A DNA stretch of 64,000 bases from Shewanella mangrovi. Lineage in GTDB: Bacteria > Pseudomonadota > Gammaproteobacteria > Enterobacterales > Shewanellaceae. Position 1 is the stretch's first letter. Every line of letters begins with the position of its first letter. This document shows positions 53,345 through 62,940 of the stretch, piece by piece. The DNA is taken from NCBI RefSeq assembly GCF_000753795.1, contig NZ_JPEO01000005.1, positions 124,001 to 188,000 on the forward strand, in the 5' to 3' direction. Made by a program: the position numbers and the translations under genes. Under the pieces are notes generated by a model. It was given only the letters and a program-made list of their open reading frames with translations, was not told the DNA's origin and searched no databases.

Positions 53345-53380
53345 GCACTTATTTGGTGCTTTATCGCTCCGAAATGGTGC
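53345..53380 (-). promoter_or_regulatory. NtrC enhancer sites of glnA
   Basis: GCACT-TATTT-GGTGC (53345-53359) is a perfect site; GCTCC-GAAAT-GGTGC (53366-53380) is a second with one change. They are centred about 98 and 119 bp upstream of the predicted start, two helical turns apart, suited to cooperative NtrC binding. Confidence 0.88.
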
Positions 53381-53732
53381 AAAAATTTGGTTTTGTGGTG
53401 TTATTCCGGCTTTATGAAGTTCCATCAGAATGCCGGTGTTCCTGTCATCCCCTCGTCAGCTAGATTAGATGGGCACGGTTACTAAATCAACAGGATCGGC
53501 AACGTAACTTCAAAATCATTGTAGATTCTGAAATAAAACGGCCTTTTAAATTTTATGAGATCTAGATCAAAGTTTTTTCTGTTCAATATTATCTTTGTCG
53601 AATAGAGCTGTATCAGCAGGCGCAACAAGGTTCTGTGCCAACATAAGTACGCGAACAATTCGATTTGTATGATGTAGTAATGCCCCACAATGGTGATTGT
53701 TGCTCCACAAGCGAGAGAAACAAGTTTGTGGG
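53381..53732. other. Intergenic region upstream of the glnA enhancers
   Basis: About 350 bases, AT-rich in its middle, with no convincing gene, hairpin or operator. It separates the glnA control region from the end of the GGDEF-EAL gene. Confidence 0.5.
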
Positions 53733-55652
53733 TTATTGGGTGTCGTCTAAATAGTGAATGAGGGCGGACCACTCCATCGGTTTAGCGTAGAAATAGCCCT
53801 GAATCATATGCACGCCCATCTGTTTCAGTGTATCTGCCTGCCAGCGATGTTCGACACCTTCTGCGACCACATGTTGGCCTAAACGGGCGGCAATACGTAG
53901 CACGGCTTCAATGATAATGGCGCCTTTAGTATCGAGGTTATCCACGAAGGATTTATCAATTTTAATGGCGTTCGTGGTCAGTTCCAGTATCGAGGCTAGC
54001 GACGAATAACCGGTACCGAAGTCGTCGATGGAAACCATGAACCCCATGTCCTGTAGCTGCTTAATTTTATTGAGTAGCAGGTTTTTCTCTAGGCTAAATG
54101 CCGATTCAGTGATCTCTAAATTGATATATTCCGGTTGTGCGCGACTGTTGCGCAGCAGTGAGGCGACCATGTCGGTAAAATGGTCATCTTGAAATTGGAT
54201 CAAGGAGACGTTAATGCCCATGATCATGCCGGGGTGCAGTGCATTGAGTTTCTTTGAGGCGGCAAAGGCTTGCTGTAATACCCAAGCGCCAATCGACTTG
54301 ATCATGCCGTTTTGTTCGGCAATCGGTATAAATTCAGCGGGTGAAATCAGTTCACCATCAATACGCCAGCGCAGCAGAGCCTCCATCGACACAGGCTTTT
54401 CCGTTTTCGTCGAAATCAGCGGTTGATACACCAAAAACAGTTCATTGTGTTCAACCGCACGCGCAAGCTTATTGCGCAGCCATACCTCGCGGCTGAGTTT
54501 CTCCGCTAACGCATCATTGTAAAAAGCAACGCCGCCGGGGTCGCTGTTCTTACGGTCATACATGGCGATATCTGCATGCTGAATTAACTGCTCGGCAGCT
54601 TCGCCGTGTTGTGGGTGCAGCGCAATACCGATAGAGGTACTGACGTTTAGTTCACCATCATTAATATGGTAAGGCTTACCAATCAAACGGATCAGTTGTT
54701 CAGCATATTCAGCTAAATGCGGCAGTTGATTAAAAGGCACCGCCACCAAGAATTCATCTCCGCCCCAGCGACATAGGCTAATCGCGTCGCCGCAGAAACT
54801 ACTGATGCGCTCTGCCACTTCAATGAGCACTTGGTCACCGGCGCGATGGCCGATATTGTCATTGATGTCTTTAAAATGGTCTAAATCCATAAACAGCAGT
54901 GCGATCTTGGTTGTCTGCCGATTGGCTTTACTTGTTAAGGCGCCATTTAATTGGGCTAAAAATGCGCTTCTGTTGAGCAGGCTGGTGAGCGGGTCTAGGT
55001 TAGACAACTCATAGATCTTTTGTGTACGTACCTGCACCTGCTGCTCCATCTCTTCAAGCAACAGCTTGTTTTCATTTTTGAAGTGAATGGCATCGACAGT
55101 GAATTGGTGGGCGCGGTAGCTATTGAGCATTGTGGTGATACAGAATGCGAGCCCGACTAGCCCCATGATAAAGGGAATTTTATTGCCATCGCTAATTAAT
55201 AGCAGCGAGTAGGGCACGATAAGAATAACGGGATAAATAAGTGCGGATTTACGGTCCGCGCACAGTGCATTGGAGGCACCGGCCGCCATCACAAATACAA
55301 TGATGGTCATCGCCGATACTTCAAAAATATCCGCCCCATGGTAGAAATACAGTGTGTAAAAGCACCATAAACTGGCGTTGAGCAATACGCCAACGCAGAA
55401 CAGGCTATTGGTTTGCGTAGGTCTTGCTTGCCGTTGTTGTTTCCAACGGACGAGGTCCATCGCTCTAAAGGCCACTACCAGTAGCATGGTTGCAAACCAT
55501 GCCAGCTTAGCACTCTGTACCTCTTCTCTGGCAAAGCCAAATACCAAGCAGGTCGCCGCCGCCAGATTCATAAACAGTCCAGAATAGAGGCTTTTGTAGA
55601 GTAACGACGAGGTATCTAGCCGATATAACGCTTTCAGACGAGCACTATTCAT
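53733..55652 (-). CDS. Membrane GGDEF-EAL cyclic di-GMP protein
   Basis: 639 residues from the ATG at 55652 (MNSARLKALYRLD). An N-terminal membrane sensor of about six helices (about 25-190, MASE-like) precedes a short coiled coil (ENKLLLEEMEQQVQVRTQKIYELS), GGDEF (about 210-370, RWGGDEFLVAV) and EAL (about 380-635, SMEALLRW, EITESAF, DDFGTGYSSL, VAEGVE). Active-site motifs of both catalytic domains are intact. It should tune c-di-GMP at the membrane. Upstream in-frame sequence lacks a likely start context. Confidence 0.93.
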   Translation of the reverse strand: MNSARLKALYRLDTSSLLYKSLYSGLFMNLAAATCLVFGFAREEVQSAKLAWFATMLLVVAFRAMDLVRWKQQRQARPTQTNSLFCVGVLLNASLWCFYTLYFYHGADIFEVSAMTIIVFVMAAGASNALCADRKSALIYPVILIVPYSLLLISDGNKIPFIMGLVGLAFCITTMLNSYRAHQFTVDAIHFKNENKLLLEEMEQQVQVRTQKIYELSNLDPLTSLLNRSAFLAQLNGALTSKANRQTTKIALLFMDLDHFKDINDNIGHRAGDQVLIEVAERISSFCGDAISLCRWGGDEFLVAVPFNQLPHLAEYAEQLIRLIGKPYHINDGELNVSTSIGIALHPQHGEAAEQLIQHADIAMYDRKNSDPGGVAFYNDALAEKLSREVWLRNKLARAVEHNELFLVYQPLISTKTEKPVSMEALLRWRIDGELISPAEFIPIAEQNGMIKSIGAWVLQQAFAASKKLNALHPGMIMGINVSLIQFQDDHFTDMVASLLRNSRAQPEYINLEITESAFSLEKNLLLNKIKQLQDMGFMVSIDDFGTGYSSLASILELTTNAIKIDKSFVDNLDTKGAIIIEAVLRIAARLGQHVVAEGVEHRWQADTLKQMGVHMIQGYFYAKPMEWSALIHYLDDTQ

Positions 55653-56005
55653 CCATGAGTCATCCGTGCAGTACAACAAGATGGGTATCCTGCACAAACT
55701 AGTAGTTGCGCGCCATAAATTCAAGTCGAGTTTCAGAACGCTGTTTTTCCACGATTTTTTTAGCGCGTTAGCTCACATAACGGGGCTTTTTGACGGCATT
55801 ATTTAGGTCAATATGTCGCGCTGTAAGCTTGTCCTAACAGCAACTAATTGGCTAAGCAATAGACAAAGTAATATGAATGCAGCATTCCGCAGTGTATAAT
55901 CGCGCGCTTTCTTCAAGAAACTCTACAATCAAACGGGTTCCTCGCTCGAAGTAATCGCACTTAGCCCCTTTTATGGCTCGGTGCAACAATAGGCGTCAAG
56001 ATAAA
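55653..56005 (+). promoter_or_regulatory. typA upstream region
   Basis: 353 bases between divergent genes. A perfect TATAAT at 55895-55900 is the likely -10 element of typA, giving a leader of about 100 bases. No matching -35 is obvious. Nothing else could be recognised. Confidence 0.55.
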
Positions 56006-57826
56006 ATGTCAAGTGAAATTAAGAACTTAAGAAATATCGCGATTATCGCGCACGTTGACCACGGTAAGACTACCTTGGTTGACAAATTGCTGTCTCAATC
56101 TGGCACTCTGGAAACCAGAGGTGAAATGGCTGAGCGCGTTATGGATTCCAATGACTTGGAAAAAGAGCGTGGAATTACCATTCTGGCGAAAAACACTGCG
56201 ATTCGCTGGAATGATTACCGTATCAATATCGTGGACACCCCCGGACACGCTGACTTCGGTGGCGAAGTTGAACGTGTTATGTCCATGGTTGACTGTGTAT
56301 TGTTGCTGGTTGACGCGGTTGATGGCCCAATGCCACAAACTCGCTTCGTCACCAAAAAGGCATTCGCACAAGGTCTGAAACCGATTGTGGTGATCAACAA
56401 AATCGACCGTCCAGGCGCGCGTCCTGACTGGGTTATCGACCAAGTATTTGATCTGTTCGATAACTTAGGTGCTACTGATGAACAGTTGGACTTCCCAATT
56501 GTTTATACCTCAGCACTGAACGGTTTTGCGACTTTGGATCCAGAACAGCAAGGTGGCGATATGACACCGCTGTTTGAAACCATCGTTGAAAAAGTTTCTC
56601 CGCCAGATGCAGACGCAGATGGCGCGTTCCAGATGCAAATTTCGCAGCTGGACTACAGCTCTTACGTCGGTGTTATCGGTGTTGGTCGTATCAAGCGCGG
56701 TACCGTAAAAACTAACCAACAGGTGACGGTGGTCGGTGCTGACGGTAAAACCCGTAACGGTAAAGTCGGCCAAGTTCTGGGTTACCTCGGTCTGGATCGC
56801 ATCGAAGCTGCTGATGCTAGCGCGGGTGACATCGTCGCTATCACTGGTCTCGGTGAGCTGAAAATTTCTGATACCGTTTGTGCGGTAGGTGCTGCTGAAG
56901 CATTGCCACCACTGACCGTTGATGAACCAACCATGACCATGACCTTCCAGGTGAACACGTCTCCGTTCGCTGGTAAAGAAGGTAAGTTCGTGACTTCACG
57001 TAACATTCTGGAACGTCTGGAAACTGAATTGGTTCACAACGTAGCATTGCGCGTTGAAGAAACTGACAGCCCGGACCGTTTCAAAGTGTCAGGTCGTGGT
57101 GAATTGCACTTGTCGATTCTGATCGAAAACATGCGTCGTGAAGGTTACGAGCTGGCAGTATCACGTCCAGAAGTTATCGTAAAAGAGATCGACGGTGTTA
57201 AAAGTGAGCCGTTTGAACAGCTGACCGTGGATGTTGAAGAAGAGCACCAAGGTAGCGTGATCGAAAAACTGGGTATGCGTAAAGCCGACATGCGCGATAT
57301 GCAACCAGACGGTAAAGGTCGCGTACGTATCGACTTCATCATTCCTAGCCGTGGCCTGATTGGTTTCCAAACTGACTTCTTAACCGCGACTTCAGGTACT
57401 GGTCTGCTGTACCACACATTTGACCATTACGGTCCAGTGAAAGAAGGCGATATCGGTCAACGCGCTAACGGTGTTCTGATCTCTAACGCAACAGGTAAAG
57501 CACTGACTTACTCACTGTTTAACCTGCAGGACCGTGGTCGTCTGTTCGTCGGTCACGCTGCTGAAGTTTACGAAGGTCAAATCGTGGGTATTCACAGCCG
57601 CTCTAACGACCTGACAGTAAACTGTCTGAAAGGTAAGCAGCTGACCAACGTACGTGCCTCAGGTACTGACGAAGCACAAACCCTGACGCCACATATCCAG
57701 TTAACACTGGAACAAGCGTTGGAATTCATCGATGACGATGAATTGGTAGAAGTAACGCCGAAGAGCATTCGTCTGCGTAAGAAACATTTGACCGAAAACG
57801 ACCGTAAACGCGCTAACCGCGCTTAA
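56006..57826 (+). CDS. typA: Ribosome-associated translational GTPase TypA/BipA
   Basis: 606 residues from the ATG at 56006 ([23 protein letters not shown]); an upstream in-frame ATG would add 11 atypical residues. The G-domain has G1 AHVDHGKT, G2 RGITI, G3 DTPGHADF, and G4 NKID. Domains like those of EF-G follow, ending with the BipA-specific C-terminal domain ([32 protein letters not shown]). It assists 50S assembly at low temperature and under stress. Its position close to glnA is common in gammaproteobacteria. Confidence 0.98.
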   Translation: MSSEIKNLRNIAIIAHVDHGKTTLVDKLLSQSGTLETRGEMAERVMDSNDLEKERGITILAKNTAIRWNDYRINIVDTPGHADFGGEVERVMSMVDCVLLLVDAVDGPMPQTRFVTKKAFAQGLKPIVVINKIDRPGARPDWVIDQVFDLFDNLGATDEQLDFPIVYTSALNGFATLDPEQQGGDMTPLFETIVEKVSPPDADADGAFQMQISQLDYSSYVGVIGVGRIKRGTVKTNQQVTVVGADGKTRNGKVGQVLGYLGLDRIEAADASAGDIVAITGLGELKISDTVCAVGAAEALPPLTVDEPTMTMTFQVNTSPFAGKEGKFVTSRNILERLETELVHNVALRVEETDSPDRFKVSGRGELHLSILIENMRREGYELAVSRPEVIVKEIDGVKSEPFEQLTVDVEEEHQGSVIEKLGMRKADMRDMQPDGKGRVRIDFIIPSRGLIGFQTDFLTATSGTGLLYHTFDHYGPVKEGDIGQRANGVLISNATGKALTYSLFNLQDRGRLFVGHAAEVYEGQIVGIHSRSNDLTVNCLKGKQLTNVRASGTDEAQTLTPHIQLTLEQALEFIDDDELVEVTPKSIRLRKKHLTENDRKRANRA

Positions 57827-57844
57827 TTGGTCTGGTCTATTACG

Positions 57845-57872
57845 AAAACCCCGGCTTGCCGGGGTTTTTTAT
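57845..57872 (+). terminator. typA terminator
   Basis: AAAACCCCGGC-TT-GCCGGGGTTTT hairpin followed by further T residues. Confidence 0.94.
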
Positions 57873-58033
57873 GCGTCAAAGACAGTCATCAGCGCTGGTA
57901 GATTGGTGATTTTTACTCTAAAAAATCATTAAGTTTCAAAAGTTTTAATAGTATCCATAGCTCATTTTTTGTCAGTGTTGTGATGCTAAGTCGCTAAAAT
58001 CCCCAGCAACTTTCTCTTCATGACCTCGATTCG

Positions 58034-59953
58034 ATGAATACGACCCTGAAAGCTCGACTGTTACTGGCGAGTCTCTTCGCCGTTGCATTGACCTGTGCAA
58101 TTTTGATTATCTTTTCAATCAATATGTTGCAATCAAAAGCTGAAGTGCAGACGCGCGATAACATTGGCGTGCTGGCCAATACTTTTGCCAGTCTGATTGG
58201 TAACGACCTGCATCAAAAACGCGCTGCGGTCACCAGTATGGCGCAGACCATTGAACAGTATCCCGCTGATTTACCGATTGAAGCTTATCGTTTGCTAGTA
58301 CAACACACCTATCGTTCTCAAGGTTTTATTCTGAGTATGTATGGTGATGCTCAGGGGCGAATGGTGCGGCAGGATCCTGCTTGGGATGCACGCTCCAAGG
58401 CCAAGGGCTACGATCCGCGTAAACGCAGTTGGTACATTGATGGCGCGGCGGTAAATGGATTGTCGATGTCATCACCCTACGTTAGCGATACCACAGGTGA
58501 TTTTGTGGTCACCTTAGCGCATCCGGTGAAAAATCCAGATGGTAGTCTGCGCGGTATGGCGGGGTCTAACGTCAATGTATCGCAGATCGCTAAGTTGGTC
58601 AGAGCGCTGGAAGTGCCGGGTAATGGCTACACCATCATGGTGGAAAACGACACGCACATCATCAGCCATCCCGATGCGCAATATAACAATCAGTTTTTAA
58701 CGGCTTTGATGCCGCAGCTCACGCCGCAGTGGCTTAAGCAAGCAACAAGTAGTGCGAATCTCACCGATATCAGCCTAGATGGTGCGCAAAAGTTGGTGTT
58801 CGCCGAGGCAGTCCCCAATAGCGATTGGTCGATGGTGTTTGTGATAGATCGCAGCACCATCATGGCAAGCTATGTTGAACTCAGTTATTGGATGGTGGCG
58901 ATTGGCATTGGGCTGTTGCTTATTCTGTCTGTGGTACTGACGCTGATCTTCCGCGTGCAGTTCGCCGATTTGGCGCGCTTGAATAATGCGCTGGCAGATA
59001 TCGCCGATGGCGATGGTGACCTCACCGTACGGATTCAAACTCGTAATCAACATGATGAAATTGGCCAATTGGCGCAAGCTTTCAACCGCTTTGTGGCCAA
59101 GCTGCAGCAAATCATCAGCGACGTAAATCAGGCCGCGGCATTGCTGGGCAATGGCGCCCAACAAGCGAATACCGCGGCCCAGCAAAACCGCCAGCAAGTG
59201 GACAAGCAGCTCGATGAAATCACTATGGTGGCGACAGCGGTAACGCAGATGGCATCCGCGACCCAAGAGATTGCCGGCAATGCCGAGCTCACCGCTAACA
59301 CCGCTCACGACTCGGTGCAGTTAGCTGCCGCGGGTGAACAGGCGGTTAGTCAAAGTCGAACGTCGATTGAAGCACTGGCCGCGGAGGTGACTAATACCGG
59401 TTGTATTATTGAAGAGCTAAACGTGCACGCGCAGCAAATCAATACCATTCTGGCGACCATTACCGGCGTTGCCGAACAAACCAATTTGTTGGCATTGAAT
59501 GCCGCGATTGAAGCCGCGCGTGCTGGTGAACATGGCCGCGGCTTTGCGGTGGTTGCCGATGAGGTGCGAGTGCTGTCGCAGCGCACTCACGGGTCGACCC
59601 AAGAGATTCAAACTATGATTGAGGCGCTGCAGGCAACGACCATGAAGGCGGTGAATGCGACGGGTCAGAGTCTTGAGCGAGCGCATGAAAGTGTGGCGGA
59701 TGCGGAGGCGGCGAGTGAACGCTTGCTGCAAATTAATCAGGCGATTACCACTATCTCGGATATGGCGCGCCAGATTGCGGCTGCTGCAGAAGAGCAAACT
59801 TCAGTAACCGCTGAGATCAATCGCAACTCTGAATCTATTCGAGAAGTTTCCACCGGGCTGGCGCAGCAACTGGCGATCACTGAACGTGAAGCCGCTGAAG
59901 CGGTGCAATTGGCACATCAGCTGGGAGCACAGGTAAATCGTTTTAAGGTGTAA
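58034..59953 (+). CDS. Methyl-accepting chemotaxis protein with Cache sensor
   Basis: 639 residues. TM1 (about 8-30) and TM2 (about 278-302) bracket a double Cache-type periplasmic domain with the signature [43 protein letters not shown] (about 303-355) and a signalling domain follow, with the conserved hairpin [24 protein letters not shown] and [11 protein letters not shown]. No CheR-tethering pentapeptide is at the C-terminus (ends NRFKV). dCache receptors often bind amino acids or organic acids; the ligand is not predictable. Confidence 0.94.
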   Translation: MNTTLKARLLLASLFAVALTCAILIIFSINMLQSKAEVQTRDNIGVLANTFASLIGNDLHQKRAAVTSMAQTIEQYPADLPIEAYRLLVQHTYRSQGFILSMYGDAQGRMVRQDPAWDARSKAKGYDPRKRSWYIDGAAVNGLSMSSPYVSDTTGDFVVTLAHPVKNPDGSLRGMAGSNVNVSQIAKLVRALEVPGNGYTIMVENDTHIISHPDAQYNNQFLTALMPQLTPQWLKQATSSANLTDISLDGAQKLVFAEAVPNSDWSMVFVIDRSTIMASYVELSYWMVAIGIGLLLILSVVLTLIFRVQFADLARLNNALADIADGDGDLTVRIQTRNQHDEIGQLAQAFNRFVAKLQQIISDVNQAAALLGNGAQQANTAAQQNRQQVDKQLDEITMVATAVTQMASATQEIAGNAELTANTAHDSVQLAAAGEQAVSQSRTSIEALAAEVTNTGCIIEELNVHAQQINTILATITGVAEQTNLLALNAAIEAARAGEHGRGFAVVADEVRVLSQRTHGSTQEIQTMIEALQATTMKAVNATGQSLERAHESVADAEAASERLLQINQAITTISDMARQIAAAAEEQTSVTAEINRNSESIREVSTGLAQQLAITEREAAEAVQLAHQLGAQVNRFKV

Positions 59954-59961
59954 AGACATGG

Positions 59962-59989
59962 CGTGGCTGGTGGGGCACTACCAGCCACG
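59962..59989. terminator. Hairpin between MCP and DUF134 gene
   Basis: CGTGGCTGGT (59962-59971) pairs with ACCAGCCACG (59980-59989), a perfect 10-bp stem between convergent genes, lacking a U tract. Confidence 0.65.
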
Positions 59990-59996
59990 GTCAGCG

Positions 59997-60275
59997 TTAA
60001 CCGCGATGGGTCATCAGCGCCTTACCGTTAGCGAGACAATCGACCATCTTCTTACGCCCCGATTTGACTAAGTTGGCTAAGGTTTGACGCGATACCTGCA
60101 TCTCAACAGCCGCTTGCTGCTGTTGCATTCCCTGTAAATCGACGAGGCGCAGCGCTTCGAACTCGTCAGGATTGAGTGACACCTGTTCCAGTTGTGTCAT
60201 CGGAATACCATTTGGTTTAAAGCAACTATCCGCTGGCTGACCACAGATGATACGGGGAATTTTCGGCCGTCCCAT
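59997..60275 (-). CDS. DUF134 family HTH protein
   Basis: 92 residues from the ATG at 60275. The start MGRPKIPRIICG and the sigma-like helix-turn-helix LNPDEFEALRLVDLQGMQQQQAAVEMQVSRQTLANLVKSGRKKMVDCLANGKAL define DUF134. These proteins are presumed DNA-binding and are often found near iron-sulfur or NifX-type proteins; no such partner is adjacent here. Function unknown. Confidence 0.9.
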   Translation of the reverse strand: MGRPKIPRIICGQPADSCFKPNGIPMTQLEQVSLNPDEFEALRLVDLQGMQQQQAAVEMQVSRQTLANLVKSGRKKMVDCLANGKALMTHRG

Positions 60276-60383
60276 CAACGCTCCCTAATAATTAGCATAT
60301 GCAAACTGTAGCAACAAATATCACAGCCCAGTAAGTCGAGCAAGCTGCAGTAGTTGTTGAATTAGTTAGCGTTGATAAAGCGC

Positions 60384-61268
60384 TTAACTCATTTGAATGG
60401 TTTTCCATGCGAGCAATGAACCGTCACTGTTCTGCACGGTGTTAAACAGAAAGTCTTCATAATGACTGCCATAAACCGTATCACGGCCGCTAGCGAGCGT
60501 CGTGTCTTGCGTGCCGCGCGAGGCGTATTCCGGGTGATTATTGCAGATATCAGCAGTCAGACTATCGTTGAAGCAGAACTGCGATATTAGCTCGTCTAAG
60601 TTGTTGTTGCGAATGCGAAAGTGCACGTGAATTGTGCGACTGGAATACCAACCTGGGAAACACGTCTTAAAGTTCACTCGGCCATCACTGTCGGTCACTT
60701 GAGTGCCACGGAACCACTTTGATGCCAACGCTGCGCTGTCATTGTCGGTGCAAAAGCCCACAGAGAAACGGTTGGCATCAGCACTGTCGCTGGTATCGCC
60801 GGAGTAGATGCCGTCGCTATCGCAATGCCAGACTTCGACTTCAAGTCCTGATACCGGATTACAATCGCTATCGATCACCTGCAAGCAAAGCTGCATCGGT
60901 AAGCCACCTTTCTCGGCAGAGATATCATCCAGCACTTCAGTTTGAAAATAGCAGGGGCCTTCGGTGAGTGCTTGGGTTAACGCTACACTGCAGGCGGCTG
61001 TTGTGGCAAACAGGCTGGTCTCCGGAAAATCCACCACCATCGCTGCCGTGCCACCGGTTGCCCAGCCCGAAGTATTTTCACTGTTAACGTCACTGCCGCT
61101 GTCACTCGTGTCACTGCTGTTCGCGTCATTGCTAGTCGTTGCATTGCTACTGTTATTCGTTTCGCTGCCACAGGCCGCTAACAATAAGCTTGGTCCGGCT
61201 ACAGCAGCGCTGCCAAGTAATTTGACTAGCATGCGGCGCAGAGGGTTGAGTGAGTCAGCTTGAGGCAT
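60384..61268 (-). CDS. Exported intradiol ring-cleavage dioxygenase-like lipoprotein
   Basis: 294 residues. An N-terminal LRRMLVKLLGSAAVAGPSLLLAAC shows a Tat-like double Arg and a lipobox (LAAC). A Ser/Asn/Asp-rich linker (about 35-68) leads to the catalytic-type domain. The Fe(III) ligand set of the family is visible: a Tyr in GPCYFQTE, a Tyr in FPGWYSSRT, and two His in IHVHFRIR. The extra cysteines suggest disulfides and export. Cytosolic enzymes open catechol or hydroxyquinol rings; exported forms are poorly known. It could act on catechol-type aromatics outside the cell. Confidence 0.85.
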   Translation of the reverse strand: MPQADSLNPLRRMLVKLLGSAAVAGPSLLLAACGSETNNSSNATTSNDANSSDTSDSGSDVNSENTSGWATGGTAAMVVDFPETSLFATTAACSVALTQALTEGPCYFQTEVLDDISAEKGGLPMQLCLQVIDSDCNPVSGLEVEVWHCDSDGIYSGDTSDSADANRFSVGFCTDNDSAALASKWFRGTQVTDSDGRVNFKTCFPGWYSSRTIHVHFRIRNNNLDELISQFCFNDSLTADICNNHPEYASRGTQDTTLASGRDTVYGSHYEDFLFNTVQNSDGSLLAWKTIQMS

Positions 61269-61458
61269 TTGGCGGCTCCAATGTGATAGTGATATTGATC
61301 ACTATTTCAGCATTGGAACCTGCTTGGAAATAGGGCTTTTGCAGTTCTTTTCCTTGGTTTGCGCAGCCTTACGCGTGGAGGTGATAGGGGCGGTAGATCT
61401 TTACGCTTACTTGCATCAGCGTGACCGAAAACTACCGCGCCTTCATCGCAAAGTTGTA

Positions 61459-62673
61459 TTAATGGCCGATATGGTTCGCCATTTGAATCAACTGCATACG
61501 AATAAGTTCTGGTGTTTGGCTGTCCCAAAAGCCGCTGAGATAGGCCGCCAGTGGCAGTACAAACAACAGGCTTAATGTCAGTAACATTACCGTGCGAGCG
61601 CTTAGGCTATGGCTTTTACTTACGCCAAAACCCAGTGCCTGCTTTTTAGGGCAAGCGGCGACGCAACGCATACAGGCTTGGCATTCGTCACTACGTACCG
61701 TGGTTTTGGTATGCACGATGATATTCGCAGGGCAGGCACGGGTGCACTTATCGCACTTCATCCCGCGGCTTTCAATCAGACAGTGTTCACTGTTACGACG
61801 GATCTTCAACGGACTAATAAAACTCAGCAGTCCCAAAATGGCGCCGTATGGACAAAGATAGCGACAAAAGCCTTGGCGACGCCACGTGACAATCAGCAAC
61901 AGCAGGGCAAACACGCTGAGGGTAATTAATCCGGGGGTGATGAAAAACAGCGCCATCTTCACATCGGCAATTTTATGGTAGTTACCATTCAAATACCCCG
62001 GAATGGCAGCATCGGGCATGCTAAAACACACCAAATAGATAAAGGCTGCCAGCAGTAGATATTTCAGCATTCGCAGTGGCCAATCGAGCCAGCGCGGTGG
62101 CATCAGTTCCTCTTTAATAAAGCGCTTACGCAGCTTATAGAGCTTCTCGCCGACCAAGCCGATTGGGCAGGCCCAGCCGCAAAAGGCGCGCTTACAGATT
62201 AATCCGGTAAGCAATACCACCGCCAACATCACAGCTGCTGCTGGATGGTTTTGATCCCAGATCCCTGCACTAATGCCTTTGAGCTCGATGCCGCCCGCAA
62301 TCGGCAGGAAGGCATCGACCACGTTGGGGCGTGCTAACCAAGGCGTCATACCCGCTTTGAGCATTATAGTATTGAGAGTGTATTGCAGCGCGACCAGTAA
62401 CAGTGCCAGAAACAGCAGATGTTGAAAGCCATCGCGCAGCTGATTAATGCGTACTTCCCCTTTTGCCCAAGTAGGCTTGCGCCAATGGAACACAGCTAAG
62501 CCGCCCGCCGCGACGACAGTGCCGAGCAACAAGGTGGTACTTGCCGCAATTGCGAGTGCGCCCACTATCGAGGCCAGCGCCACGACAGCGCCATAATGTT
62601 TTCCTGCCCACCAAAGCTGACTGGCTGCGTACAACAGTGCCAACATCAATGTCAGAGATTCGGTAATCGTCAT
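61459..62673 (-). CDS. NapH/NosR-like membrane ferredoxin protein
   Basis: 404 residues with about seven to eight membrane helices. Two CxxxCP motifs (FCGWACPIG and CRYLCPYGA) sit after membrane segments, and two [4Fe-4S] clusters are bound by CDKCTRACPANI and CQACMRCVAACPKK. This is the NapH/NosR-C/CcoG type of fold, which moves electrons from quinol to periplasmic or copper/heme systems. No nap or nos gene is close, so its partner is unknown. It is transcribed toward the dioxygenase gene but with a 190-bp gap. Confidence 0.88.
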   Translation of the reverse strand: MTITESLTLMLALLYAASQLWWAGKHYGAVVALASIVGALAIAASTTLLLGTVVAAGGLAVFHWRKPTWAKGEVRINQLRDGFQHLLFLALLLVALQYTLNTIMLKAGMTPWLARPNVVDAFLPIAGGIELKGISAGIWDQNHPAAAVMLAVVLLTGLICKRAFCGWACPIGLVGEKLYKLRKRFIKEELMPPRWLDWPLRMLKYLLLAAFIYLVCFSMPDAAIPGYLNGNYHKIADVKMALFFITPGLITLSVFALLLLIVTWRRQGFCRYLCPYGAILGLLSFISPLKIRRNSEHCLIESRGMKCDKCTRACPANIIVHTKTTVRSDECQACMRCVAACPKKQALGFGVSKSHSLSARTVMLLTLSLLFVLPLAAYLSGFWDSQTPELIRMQLIQMANHIGH

Positions 62674-62940
62674 AAATAGCAGAATATCCTAAAGTCATGT
62701 GGCAATTTTGAACTTAGATTCGGCTGAAGGTTTGCAGAGCAGATAGTGATTTGTGCACCAGATCCAAATATTAGCGAGCGCTTGTTCGTAATCGTGGTGC
62801 ATTTCACAAGATTGCATTTTTGATTGAACAATGAATGGGCGATAATCTGACAATAAATTGACGATGTTGTAAAAATGTTATTTTATGGCATCGAATCAAA
62901 CACTAACTAATAATCGCATTGGTGAATCCTTGGGGAGCGC

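Noticed and set aside
53482..53772. Minus-strand reading frame of 96 codons
   Set aside because: It overlaps the GGDEF-EAL gene end, has no ribosome site and no family-like composition; treated as non-coding.
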